Shown here in pieces: positions 7,963 through 16,153 of a DNA stretch of 40,087 nucleotides (position 1 is the stretch's first letter; each line of letters opens with the position of its first letter). The notes under the pieces are model-generated. The model worked only from the letters and a program-made list of their open reading frames with translations, was not told the origin of the DNA and made no database searches. Origin of the DNA: Flavobacteriaceae bacterium (GTDB lineage: Bacteria; Bacteroidota; Bacteroidia; Flavobacteriales; Flavobacteriaceae). The stretch lies in assembly GCA_030626795.1 (NCBI GenBank), contig DAOUTI010000002.1, positions 1 to 40,087 of the forward strand, written 5' to 3'. The position numbers were made by a program, and so were the translations under genes.

Positions 7963-10665
7963 ATGTTAAAAAAAATCCTTCTACTTTTTTTCATTGTTAT
8001 AATATCTTCTTGTAATGTCCAACAAAAAGTTTTGAATTTAGAAAAAAAAAACAATCAAGAATTTTATTATTTTTCTAATGGGCATTTAACCAAAAGTAAT
8101 TACGAATTTAAAACACTTCAAAAAGAAAGTAAAACTGCAGGTGAAATTGTTAGAGCTTCTGATGCTAGCGTATGGTCTGGTGTTGCAACTACACTTAAAA
8201 GCCCAATAGAAATAAAGAATGGTACTAAATTTACAGTTGATGTTTTTATGGATCATTTAGGAGCCTTTAGTTTTAAACTAGAAGGTTCACAAGATGGTGG
8301 TTCAAATAGGAATATTTCAGTAAAAAACACAAGAATTAACGAATGGGAAACATTAATTTTTGATTTTAAAGACGCCATCTTTAACACACCTACCTACCCT
8401 AAAATTGCATTATTTGTAGATCTAAATAAAAAGCCAACGGGAAAAGATGTTGTGAGTTACTTTGCAAATATTCGGCAAATACCTAACGATTATAAAAGAG
8501 TAATTAGCGGTAATAAAAAAGATGCCATCAAAATTATTGTTATTGGTTCTTCAACAGCAGCAGGAACCGGACCTACAGATTCTAAAAACGCATGGGTTAA
8601 CAGATATAGAAGAAAAATAGTAGAGAAAAACGGATATAATGAAGTCATAAATTTAGCAGTTGGTGGTTATACAACCTATCAATTACTTCCTACAGATGCA
8701 AAAATTATTGAGAATAGACCAATACCTTCCATAGAGCACAATGTAACAAAAGCAATATCTTTTAAACCAGATGCTGTTTTAATTAACTTACCAAGCAACG
8801 ATGTTAGCTCAGGTTTTTCTCTAAAAGAACAACTAGATAATTATACTCAAATCACGAATGCTTTAAACAGACAAAACATTCCGTATTGGATTAGTACCCC
8901 ACAAGGTAGAAATTTTTCAAAAGAAAAAAGAAACCTACAAGAAAAATTAAAAGATTCTACAGATACTAGATATGGTAAAAACACGCTTGATTTCTGGAAA
9001 GGGCTTGCGAGTTGGAGTGGAGAAATTAGAGAGGAATATAATAGTGGAGATGGTGTACATATGAATGATGAAGCCCATAAATTATTGTTCGAAGAAGTAT
9101 GGAGTAAAGATATTTCAGGAAAAATATTAGATAAAAGAAAAGGAATTGTTAGAAAAGATAGTGCTTATACATCTCCCTTAGAATACAAAAATTATTACTT
9201 GGCTTGGCAAGATGAATTTAATGGCGATGCTTTAGATAAAAATTCTTGGTCACACGAACTTGGTAATGGCTGTCCAAATTTATGTGGTTGGGGAAACAAC
9301 GAAAAAGTATGGTATCGTAAAGAAAATTCCGTTGTAAAAAATGGAATCTATACAATAAATGTAAAGAAAGACAAAGAACATAAAGAGTACTGGTCTTCAT
9401 CTAGAATTATTACAAGTAATAAGGTTAATTTTAAAATGGGTAGAATTGATGTAAGAGCAAAATTACCTGAAACACGTGGTTTATGGCCTGCAATATGGTT
9501 ATTGGGAGAAAATAGAGCAGATATTGGTTGGCCACAATGTGGTGAATTAGACATTATGGAAGAAGTTGGGCATATGCCTTTTAGAGTTAGAGGAACGGTA
9601 ATTTTTAATGATAAAGACAAACAATTAAAATTTATTGGAGAAAAAAAGGAATTGCTTCACAGTAATTTTTCTGATGATTTTCATGTGTACTCCATTGAAT
9701 GGGATGAAAAAGGAATTAGATATTTAGTTGATGATAAAGAATATTTTAATAAAACCTATAAAGAATTAAACATCGGAAAAGATAACAATCCGTTTTTAAA
9801 ACCAATGTATCTGATTTTAAATTGCGCCGTTGGAGGAAACCTACCTAAAAATCCCGATTATACATCTGTTTTTCCACAAACTTTCGAAATTGACTATGTG
9901 CGCTATTTCAAAGAAAATAGAACAAAATATTACCCAAAAGTAGTTGAGAAAGTAACCAAGTTACCAAAAAAAGATAAAGTTTGGGTATATTTAATGGCAG
10001 GTCAATCAAATATGGAAGGTAATGGGCAAATAATGCCTCAAGACACTATTCCAAATACTCGTTTAATTACTATAAACACAAAAGGTGAATGGGTAAAATT
10101 AAAAGAACCGATAAACTTAAATTTTCCTTGGTATCGTAAATTAGATTGTGGACATAGTTTTGGTAATGAAATGTTAAAAAAAGTACCTAAAGATGTTACA
10201 ATTGCAGTTATTTCAACTGCTGTTGGAGGTAGTAGCGTTGACCATTGGTTAGATGATTCTGAATTTAGAACAATGCATCTTTGGTCTAACATCACAAAAA
10301 TGATAGGCAAAGCAAAAGAAATAGGTGTTATTAAAGGAATGATTTGGCATCAAGGAGAAACAGATGCTAAACCAGAACGATTTGAAACATACACAACTAA
10401 ATTAGATACCTTATTTACAAAAATAAGAAAGGAAAGCAATAATAAAAATATGCCAATTATAATTGGAGAATTAGGTGATTTTGGTTTTGATAGACCAGAT
10501 TGGAAAACATTTAATAAAATATTAGAAAAGTATAGTTTAGAAAACAGCAATATTGAAATGATCAAAACTTCCGATTTAGATGATATGGGAGATAAAGTAC
10601 ACTTTAATAATGTAGGATTACGTTTAATGGGAAAACGCTATTCAGATTTAATGCCTATTGATTGA
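7963..10665 (+). CDS. Multidomain lipoprotein: beta domain - SGNH esterase - GH16 glucanase - SASA-like SGNH esterase
   Basis: A 900-residue lipoprotein (lipobox ISSC). Residues about 30-175 form a beta-rich module resembling a carbohydrate-binding or accessory domain. Residues about 185-385 are a GDSL/SGNH hydrolase: IGSSTAAGTG (Ser about 197), LPSND, and DGVHMND (D363, H366). Residues about 405-650 are a GH16 domain starting WQDEFNGD, with catalytic GELDIMEE (E528, D530, E533). Residues about 670-900 are a second SGNH unit of the SASA type: AGQSNMEGNG (S682), WHQGETD, and DKVHFNNVG (D877, H880). All three catalytic sets look intact. The architecture implies coupled de-esterification and backbone cleavage of one glycan at the cell surface. 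Two GH16 flanks with different esterase families are unusual. It is the last intact gene of the tightly packed hydrolase operon. Confidence 0.9.
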   Translation: MLKKILLLFFIVIISSCNVQQKVLNLEKKNNQEFYYFSNGHLTKSNYEFKTLQKESKTAGEIVRASDASVWSGVATTLKSPIEIKNGTKFTVDVFMDHLGAFSFKLEGSQDGGSNRNISVKNTRINEWETLIFDFKDAIFNTPTYPKIALFVDLNKKPTGKDVVSYFANIRQIPNDYKRVISGNKKDAIKIIVIGSSTAAGTGPTDSKNAWVNRYRRKIVEKNGYNEVINLAVGGYTTYQLLPTDAKIIENRPIPSIEHNVTKAISFKPDAVLINLPSNDVSSGFSLKEQLDNYTQITNALNRQNIPYWISTPQGRNFSKEKRNLQEKLKDSTDTRYGKNTLDFWKGLASWSGEIREEYNSGDGVHMNDEAHKLLFEEVWSKDISGKILDKRKGIVRKDSAYTSPLEYKNYYLAWQDEFNGDALDKNSWSHELGNGCPNLCGWGNNEKVWYRKENSVVKNGIYTINVKKDKEHKEYWSSSRIITSNKVNFKMGRIDVRAKLPETRGLWPAIWLLGENRADIGWPQCGELDIMEEVGHMPFRVRGTVIFNDKDKQLKFIGEKKELLHSNFSDDFHVYSIEWDEKGIRYLVDDKEYFNKTYKELNIGKDNNPFLKPMYLILNCAVGGNLPKNPDYTSVFPQTFEIDYVRYFKENRTKYYPKVVEKVTKLPKKDKVWVYLMAGQSNMEGNGQIMPQDTIPNTRLITINTKGEWVKLKEPINLNFPWYRKLDCGHSFGNEMLKKVPKDVTIAVISTAVGGSSVDHWLDDSEFRTMHLWSNITKMIGKAKEIGVIKGMIWHQGETDAKPERFETYTTKLDTLFTKIRKESNNKNMPIIIGELGDFGFDRPDWKTFNKILEKYSLENSNIEMIKTSDLDDMGDKVHFNNVGLRLMGKRYSDLMPID

Positions 10666-10689
10666 AGTTTTTATTTTAGAGATAATAAA

Positions 10690-10897
10690 ATTTAAGTACA
10701 AAGTTGGTCAAAAATTATGCCTACGGGAAGGGTCAACTGATAAAAAAATAAAAAATTGGTTTAATGCGGGTGTTACTTGTACAGGGATGGGTTCTAAATT
10801 AATTACGAAAGATATAATTGAAATGATGGTATTTAAAAATTTAAAGAATAAAGTAAAAAGTACATTACCGCTAGTTCAACAAATCAGAAACTACTGA
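10690..10897 (+). pseudogene. Remnant of KDPG (2-dehydro-3-deoxy-phosphogluconate) aldolase, C-terminal end
   Basis: The frame of the 79-residue ORF (whose listed start at 10658 is a TTG) carries WFNAGVTCTGMGSKLITKDI followed by a short helical tail. This matches the C-terminal end of Bacteroidetes KDPG/KHG aldolases as I know them. Just upstream, the shifted frame reads ATG-CCT-ACG-GGA (MPTG), the start of the family's MPTGGV motif. The motif is split by a frameshift near 10724. The N-terminal two thirds, including the catalytic region, are absent. It is therefore a decayed fragment and not a functional small gene. KDPG aldolase serves uronate (alginate, pectin) catabolism, so its presence beside a sugar porter suggests a lost uronate step. 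Confidence 0.75.
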
Positions 10898-10954
10898 TTT
10901 TGAATCAATATATAATACTAAAAACAATATTTATAAATTAACTAAATTTAAATT

Positions 10955-12403
10955 ATGACCAATTCGTCCAACAAAAGAATCAATATTTATTTTATCACTA
11001 TTATAATAACCTTAGGTGGTTTGTTATTTGGTTATGACACAGGAGTTATAAACGGAACGCAATTTTATTTTTCAAAATATTTTGAATTAACAGGAGCGAT
11101 CAAAGGCTTTATTGTAAGTAGTGCGCTACTTGGTGCATTGTTTGGTGCTGCGATTTCTGGTTTGTTAAGTAAACGTATTGGTAGAAAAAACTCGTTGATA
11201 ATTTCAGCAGTCCTTTTTGCAATTTCTGCTTGGGGATCTGGAATGCCATCCATGTTACCAGAAACGACAACTTTGCTAGTTATTTTTAGAGTTATAGGAG
11301 GTATTGGTATAGGTATCGCCTCGATGAATGCACCAATGTATATTGCCGAAATCGCCCCTGCAAAGAAAAGAGGAACGTTGGTTACATTTTATCAATTGGC
11401 CATTGTAATTGGTTTTTTTGTTGTGTTTTTAGCAACCTACATAATTGGAAATAATCTTACAGAAGCACAAAATATTGAATATGGTTGGAGACAGATGTTT
11501 TGGTCAGAATTAATTCCGGCAGGATTGTTTTTAGTACTATTATTTTTTGTTCCAAAAAGTCCACGTTGGTTAATGATAAAAGGAAGAGAGGAAGAGGCCA
11601 AAAACATTTTAACACAAATACACGGGGAAGAAATTGCTGATAAAGAATTTATTGAAATTCAAGAGTCTATTCATAAAGATAGTAAATCAGAAAAAGTATC
11701 CATATTTAGTAAATCAATGTTGTCAATTATCATCATCGGAACAGTTCTTTCTGCACTTCAACAATTTACGGGTATCAATGCTGTATTATATTATGGAGCT
11801 GATATTTTTGAACAAGCCCTAGGTTTCGGACAAGATGATGTGCTGAAACAGCAAATATTACTGGCAACAGTGAATCTAATTTTCACCTTTATTGCAATGT
11901 ATGCTGTAGATAAATTTGGAAGAAAACCACTATTAATGATTGGTGGTTTTGGTATGTTGATTGGTTTTTTAATGATGGGCTTTACCCTATATTTTAGTGA
12001 TTATTCGGCTATCAATGCTGCTGGAAATCCTTCCATTTCATCAACCGAAGGAATTATAAGTTTAATAGGAGTATTGATTTTTATAGGTGCTTTTGCCATG
12101 TCTATGGGGCCAGTTGTTTGGGTGATATTATCAGAAATTTTCCCTAATAAAATACGAAGTATTGCCATGTCTATTGCAGTTGCAGCACAATGGTTGGCCA
12201 ATTATTTTGTATCACAAACTTTTCCAATAATTGTAGAGAGTGATGCTAATAAATTACAATTAGACGGTGGTGTTTGGAATAACGCTTTACCCTATTTTAT
12301 TTTCTCAGCATTTATAGTAATCATCATTGTTTTTGTATGGAAATTCATTCCTGAAACAAAAGGAAAAACATTGGAAGAAATGGAAACTTTGTTCGAAAAA
12401 TAG
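10955..12403 (+). CDS. MFS sugar porter (XylE/GLUT-like sugar:H+ symporter)
   Basis: A 482-residue inner-membrane transporter of the sugar porter family, expected to have 12 membrane helices. Family signatures are present in order: GGLLFGYDTGVINGT in helix 1, the R-x-G-R-K loop (KRIGRKNS), SPRWLM before the central loop, QQFTGINAVLYYG in helix 7, DKFGRKP, and the C-terminal PETKGKTLEEME. This group imports monosaccharides such as xylose, glucose or galactose with protons. Here it probably takes up sugars freed by the GH3 and GH2 enzymes, though the neighbouring KDPG aldolase remnant leaves uronate-related use possible. It begins 57 bp after the remnant, on the same strand as the hydrolases, and may be cotranscribed with them. 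Confidence 0.92.
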   Translation: MTNSSNKRINIYFITIIITLGGLLFGYDTGVINGTQFYFSKYFELTGAIKGFIVSSALLGALFGAAISGLLSKRIGRKNSLIISAVLFAISAWGSGMPSMLPETTTLLVIFRVIGGIGIGIASMNAPMYIAEIAPAKKRGTLVTFYQLAIVIGFFVVFLATYIIGNNLTEAQNIEYGWRQMFWSELIPAGLFLVLLFFVPKSPRWLMIKGREEEAKNILTQIHGEEIADKEFIEIQESIHKDSKSEKVSIFSKSMLSIIIIGTVLSALQQFTGINAVLYYGADIFEQALGFGQDDVLKQQILLATVNLIFTFIAMYAVDKFGRKPLLMIGGFGMLIGFLMMGFTLYFSDYSAINAAGNPSISSTEGIISLIGVLIFIGAFAMSMGPVVWVILSEIFPNKIRSIAMSIAVAAQWLANYFVSQTFPIIVESDANKLQLDGGVWNNALPYFIFSAFIVIIIVFVWKFIPETKGKTLEEMETLFEK

Positions 12404-12523
12404 ATTTGTAAACTTACGTTGTATGCAGCTTTAAAAAAAGCAATTGTTTATGTTGGAGGATGTATTGCCCTTGGTAGTGTAGCGGTAAATGAGTGGGGTA
12501 AAACAGTTGCAAAAGCGAAGTGA
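12404..12523 (+). pseudogene. Short unidentified open remnant after the sugar porter
   Basis: Immediately after the porter stop a frame stays open for about 39 codons without an ATG at its beginning, ending in TGA at 12521-12523. It reads ALKKAIVYVGGCIALGSVAV, then a Lys/Ala-rich end. It looks like coding sequence (glycine-rich hydrophobic segment, sensible codon use) cut off at its 5' end. I do not recognise the family. With the aldolase remnant on the other side of the porter, it suggests past deletion around this gene. It could also be chance open sequence. Confidence 0.3.
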
Positions 12524-12558
12524 TGAAACGGGTTTTAGTAAACCAATAATTGGTGAGT

Positions 12559-13149
12559 TTAAGAAGCTCTTTTGACCAATTCTTTTATTTCGTTGATGCG
12601 CTTTTCTTTTTTTGGTTGCCTGTTTGTTTTTGCAAATGGGGTATGATATTGATGAGCCTCTAAAAATTTGACTTGAATTTTATTCCATTCATTAATATCA
12701 TTGATAACAGAAAAGGCTCGTAATTCATTAAAAAGTTGATTGCTTATTGCGTAAAAATCATCTCTTCCTAAATAATCAAGGTCTGCATCACAAATCATTT
12801 TTTCTAAATAATTTTCAGGAGTTTGAGGTATATGAGTAGCCATAATAAGCCCTTTTACAATCGTTATCTCTTTTTTAGTAAAACCATACTCAATCATATA
12901 TTTTTCAACAATTTCACAACCTAGCTTTTCATGTTCTATATTTGAAATGGCAAAACCAATGTCATGATAAAGCGCTCCTATTCGTAAAAGTTTGGCTGTG
13001 TATATATCAATTTTTTCTCGTGTGATGGATTTATTAATCACTTTGAGTACGTCATAGGTGTGGTGAGCACCATGATAATATAACTTTTGAGGTAATTTTG
13101 AATTTAATATCTCAAAAGCTTTTTTTCGTATTTTAATATATCCTTTCAT
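12559..13149 (-). CDS. HD-domain phosphohydrolase (type found fused to Pycsar-effector-like domains)
   Basis: A 196-residue soluble protein with an HD superfamily metal site: early histidines in YHGAHHTYDVL (H26-H30), the HD pair in ALYHDIGF (H62, D63), a further conserved His in MATHIPQTP and the distal Asp in CDADLDYLGR. HD proteins hydrolyse phosphate esters, including nucleotides and cyclic nucleotides. In other Bacteroidetes, from my knowledge of the family, this HD type is often the N-terminal half of a protein whose C-terminal half is a DUF5706/Pycsar-effector membrane domain. Here that membrane domain is the separate gene just upstream (25 bp), which supports joint function. It is the last gene of the apparent operon. 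A role in degrading a cyclic nucleotide signal is inference. Confidence 0.85.
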   Translation of the reverse strand: MKGYIKIRKKAFEILNSKLPQKLYYHGAHHTYDVLKVINKSITREKIDIYTAKLLRIGALYHDIGFAISNIEHEKLGCEIVEKYMIEYGFTKKEITIVKGLIMATHIPQTPENYLEKMICDADLDYLGRDDFYAISNQLFNELRAFSVINDINEWNKIQVKFLEAHQYHTPFAKTNRQPKKEKRINEIKELVKRAS

Positions 13150-13174
13150 TTATTTAAACTGATAACGTATTTAT

Positions 13175-13684
13175 TTATAAATTTATTACCCAAAACCCAA
13201 TTATTAATATTATAAAAATAAAACTAATAGCAAAATATTTTATTGACTTTTGCACACTTTTAAATTTTTGATCAATAATAGTACTTTCAATAAAGACTTG
13301 ATGGCTTAATTGTATAAAAAGCTCTTTTTCATCGGTACAAATTTCGGTTAATTTTTTACTGTATTCATCAATATTACCAAATGAATAAACAGCATCTCTA
13401 AAAAAAAATACATTTTTTTTAAATTTTAATTCTATTCTAGGCATAAAACATTTAAAAGCATAAAATATTGAAATTAATACGAAAATAATCCAAAGACCAA
13501 TCAATATTAGAAAAATATAGTTTCCGTGAAACACTTCATTAAAATAATCTAACCTATCAACAAAGAGACCTAAAATAAGACTGTGAAAAGAAAAAATAAT
13601 ACCTGCTTTAAGCTCAGATGATCTTATTAATTTTTCTAACCTTTCTAATTGTTCCCAAAAATTATTAGGATCTTGTTGTATCAT
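13175..13684 (-). CDS. Pycsar effector-like membrane protein (DUF5706/PycTM-like)
   Basis: A 169-residue membrane protein. After an N-terminal amphipathic helix come a hydrophobic segment (LKAGIIFSFHSLILGLF, about 26-42), a second (about 56-76), a soluble stretch of about 65 residues, and a C-terminal membrane helix (about 147-168). The order fits the DUF5706/PycTM family: a polar helix with a K-A-G-I start to the first membrane segment, a Pro-Arg after the second, a phenylalanine/glycine-containing loop followed by D-E-Y, a Gln-rich helix and a K-(F)-x-x-x-x-x-S-I-K-Y entry to the last segment. PycTM proteins are effectors of cUMP/cCMP anti-phage signalling and are thought to damage membranes. 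Homology here is by eye and divergent; function in defence is unproven. It lies between a class III cyclase gene (53 bp) and the HD gene (25 bp). Confidence 0.68.
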   Translation of the reverse strand: MIQQDPNNFWEQLERLEKLIRSSELKAGIIFSFHSLILGLFVDRLDYFNEVFHGNYIFLILIGLWIIFVLISIFYAFKCFMPRIELKFKKNVFFFRDAVYSFGNIDEYSKKLTEICTDEKELFIQLSHQVFIESTIIDQKFKSVQKSIKYFAISFIFIILIIGFWVINL

Positions 13685-13737
13685 TATTGTTAAGTCTTGG
13701 TTTTTAATTAATTGATGTATAAATATAATAAAAAATA

Positions 13738-15636
13738 TTACAATTCACTTTTTTGTTTAACTAGTTTAGTTTTATCGTTTTCAATTTCTTGTCCTTGAAC
13801 AAAATACATTTTCATCATTCCTTTGTTTTTAACACTAATTTCGCCTCTATATTCGCATTCGTATTTGTCTTTAATTAATTCATAAGTAGTTTCAGATATA
13901 TTAATTTTTCCTGGTAAAGAAGTTGATTCCATACGTGAAGCTACATTAACGGTGTCTCCCCAAATATCATAAGCAAACTTTTTTGTACCTACAACTCCGG
14001 CAACTACAGGTCCGGTATTAATTCCAATACGAACTTCAAAAGATTTAATATTTTCAACATTCACCTTTTTAGAAATTTCCATAAAATCAGCAATTTCAAA
14101 AGCAGCTTGTATCATTTTATCTGCATGGTCAATGGTAGGGAAAGGTAAGCCTCCGGCACACATATAGGCATCGCCAATGGTTTTTATCTTTTCTAGGCCA
14201 TGTTTTTCTATAATACTATCAAATTTCGAAAAATAATAATCCACACTTTTTACCAATTCTTCTGGAGATAAATTTTGCGAAATATTTGTAAACTCTTTAA
14301 AATCGGTAAACATAACACTTACGGATCCAAATTGTTTTGCTTGTACTTTTCCGTTTTGTTTTAATTCTTTGGCGGTTTCTTCGGGTAATATGTTCAACAA
14401 TAATTTCTCAGACTTATTGGTTTCTTTTTGAATAATTTTATTTGTTTTATTTATAAAACGATATCTTCTATAAATACCTATGGCTATCATTAAAAATAAA
14501 AATGAGCTTATAGCAGTTGCATAGGTAATCGTTTTGTTTTTTTTATCTTTCAGCTGATTTATTTCTGCTTCTTTTTCTAAAAACCCTATTTTATCTTGTT
14601 TTTTTTGCACCTCAAAATCTGTGCGTAGATTTGCCATTTGTTGCACCGTTTTAATATTTGTAACACTATCTCTATATAGGATATAGTTTTTATAATATTT
14701 AAATGATTCAGGAAGGTTATTATTTAATTCATAAAGTTTTGAAAGCTTTAAATTGGCATCGCTTATCTGTTTTTTTAATCCATATTTTTTTGCTAAATCT
14801 AAACTTCTAAGCGCGTAATTAAATGCATTTGGTAAATCATTTTGCTTTACATAGATATCAGACATATACGTTAGGTAAACACAAATAGGATAATAATCAT
14901 TTTGTTTTTCTAGAATTTCAATGGCTTTATTCATGTTGTTTTTTGCCATATCATTTTTTCCTTGCTGAGCATAAGCGATCCCTACATTACCCAAATTATA
15001 TGCGATTCCTAATTCATAATTCAAGGCTTTGAAAATTGCACCCGACTCATTTAAATAGATCAAAGCAGAGTCGGGTTTGGAAACATTTAAATACTCATCA
15101 CCAAGGTTCTCAATCGACGCAGCAAAACGTACAGAATCATTATTTTTTTTTAAAGCGTTTATTGCAATTTGATAATAATGTACTGAGTTGTTATGATTTC
15201 CCATTTCGGAATAAGTGCCAGCTATGGCATCATTTATGCGTCCTATTTCACGATTAGTTTTTTTATCATCTGTAATCTTTGCTGAAATTAAATAATTTTC
15301 TAAGGCTTGAGAAAGATTTCCTTTTCGTTGAAATGCATTTCCTTTATTTAAGTATGCATTAAACAAATATTGTATAGAATCTAATTTACTTGCAGTTTCA
15401 ATAAGTTCTATGCTGTAGTTTAATTTTTTTTCTGGATCAATTGATTTATCAGACAATTGACTTAGTATATTTAACCTATTTACTTCTTCAAAATCACCAT
15501 TATAAACTATTTCCAGGCTGTCAACTAGTTTTTGATTTTGACCGTATATTCCAGAATATATAAACAAAATAAATCCCAGTCTAAAATATACTTTCTTAAA
15601 GTAAAAGATTCCCATAAATGATAAAGTAATTTTCAT
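13738..15636 (-). CDS. TPR-repeat membrane-bound class III adenylate/guanylate cyclase (copy 1)
   Basis: A 632-residue transmembrane signalling enzyme. The N-terminus has a hydrophobic export segment ending near SGIYGQ (a second ATG at codon 8 is an alternative start). Tetratricopeptide repeats cover about 45-340, then a coiled coil, one membrane helix (about 369-390), a linker (LLLNILPEETAKELKQNG) and a class III cyclase catalytic domain (about 435-615). Metal-binding Asp residues are in MFTDFKEF (D445) and KTIGDAYM (D489). The Lys of EKIKTIGD and the Asp of AYDIWGDTVNVASR are the pair that favours ATP; the Asn and Arg of that motif stabilise the transition state. An intact adenylate cyclase is therefore predicted, with the TPR sensor outside the cytoplasm. 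Its catalytic half is nearly identical to that of the copy at 16154-18115. Confidence 0.92.
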   Translation of the reverse strand: MKITLSFMGIFYFKKVYFRLGFILFIYSGIYGQNQKLVDSLEIVYNGDFEEVNRLNILSQLSDKSIDPEKKLNYSIELIETASKLDSIQYLFNAYLNKGNAFQRKGNLSQALENYLISAKITDDKKTNREIGRINDAIAGTYSEMGNHNNSVHYYQIAINALKKNNDSVRFAASIENLGDEYLNVSKPDSALIYLNESGAIFKALNYELGIAYNLGNVGIAYAQQGKNDMAKNNMNKAIEILEKQNDYYPICVYLTYMSDIYVKQNDLPNAFNYALRSLDLAKKYGLKKQISDANLKLSKLYELNNNLPESFKYYKNYILYRDSVTNIKTVQQMANLRTDFEVQKKQDKIGFLEKEAEINQLKDKKNKTITYATAISSFLFLMIAIGIYRRYRFINKTNKIIQKETNKSEKLLLNILPEETAKELKQNGKVQAKQFGSVSVMFTDFKEFTNISQNLSPEELVKSVDYYFSKFDSIIEKHGLEKIKTIGDAYMCAGGLPFPTIDHADKMIQAAFEIADFMEISKKVNVENIKSFEVRIGINTGPVVAGVVGTKKFAYDIWGDTVNVASRMESTSLPGKINISETTYELIKDKYECEYRGEISVKNKGMMKMYFVQGQEIENDKTKLVKQKSEL

Positions 15637-15642
15637 TAAAGC

Positions 15643-16125
15643 TTAATTTCCCACAAATATTTTAGGGTCAATTTGAAAAGTACCATTTCTTTTAACCCCA
15701 TTATTCAAAACTTTAAATTTTATGGTGTATTTATAAGTTTTTTTATTTTCACCTACTGTGGTGTTTAGTACTTCTCCAATCACTAACTCCGGAGTTTCTC
15801 CATTCCCTTTTAAAGTATTTACACCAAAGATATTGGTTCCCCCATGGTGATTGATAGAAGTGATATTAACAATATCTGTATCTGGTGCACTTGAAGAAAT
15901 ACCTTGCCATACTATGGTATCTCCAATATTTGCAGTAATGGTAAAATCTTCGTTAGAAACACCATCTTCTTGCCCAAAATCACAATATTGGTTTACTTCG
16001 TGCTTTACAATATTTCCAGTATCTACATTTAAAGTTATGATATGTTCTAGTTGCGCATGCATACTATTGCTAAAAGATAAAAATGAAATAGCAATTAAAA
16101 ATTGAAATAGTTTAGTTGTTTTCAT
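15643..16125 (-). CDS. Small secreted beta-rich protein, possibly AidA/PixA-like
   Basis: A 160-residue protein with a clear signal peptide (about 1-24, ending SMHAQ) and no membrane anchor, so it is periplasmic or secreted. It holds ITANIGDTIVWQGISSS, a GGTNIFG turn and ends NGTFQIDPKI. These remind me of the AidA/PixA inclusion-body protein family (the G-D-x-I-x-W-x-G block and a terminal D-P-x-I), and more loosely of cupredoxin-type beta sandwiches; the match is weak and no metal-ligand set is evident. It lies 28 bp after one TPR cyclase and 6 bp before the other, so it is very likely co-expressed. A ligand- or partner-protein role for the periplasmic TPR domains is only a hypothesis. Confidence 0.75.
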   Translation of the reverse strand: MKTTKLFQFLIAISFLSFSNSMHAQLEHIITLNVDTGNIVKHEVNQYCDFGQEDGVSNEDFTITANIGDTIVWQGISSSAPDTDIVNITSINHHGGTNIFGVNTLKGNGETPELVIGEVLNTTVGENKKTYKYTIKFKVLNNGVKRNGTFQIDPKIFVGN

Positions 16126-16153
16126 AATATTTAGTTTTGATATTCATTAAACT

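Noticed and set aside
9218-10565. Four minus-strand ORFs (60-90 aa) opposite the SGNH-GH16-SGNH gene
   Set aside because: All antisense to intact catalytic domains, without motifs of their own.
10658-10897. Intact 79-aa gene
   Set aside because: It starts at TTG inside the previous gene, and its recognisable part is only the tail of a KDPG aldolase with a broken MPTGGV motif.
15851-16105. 84-aa plus-strand ORF opposite the small secreted protein
   Set aside because: The minus-strand frame has a signal peptide and operon spacing; the plus ORF has neither and is a shadow.
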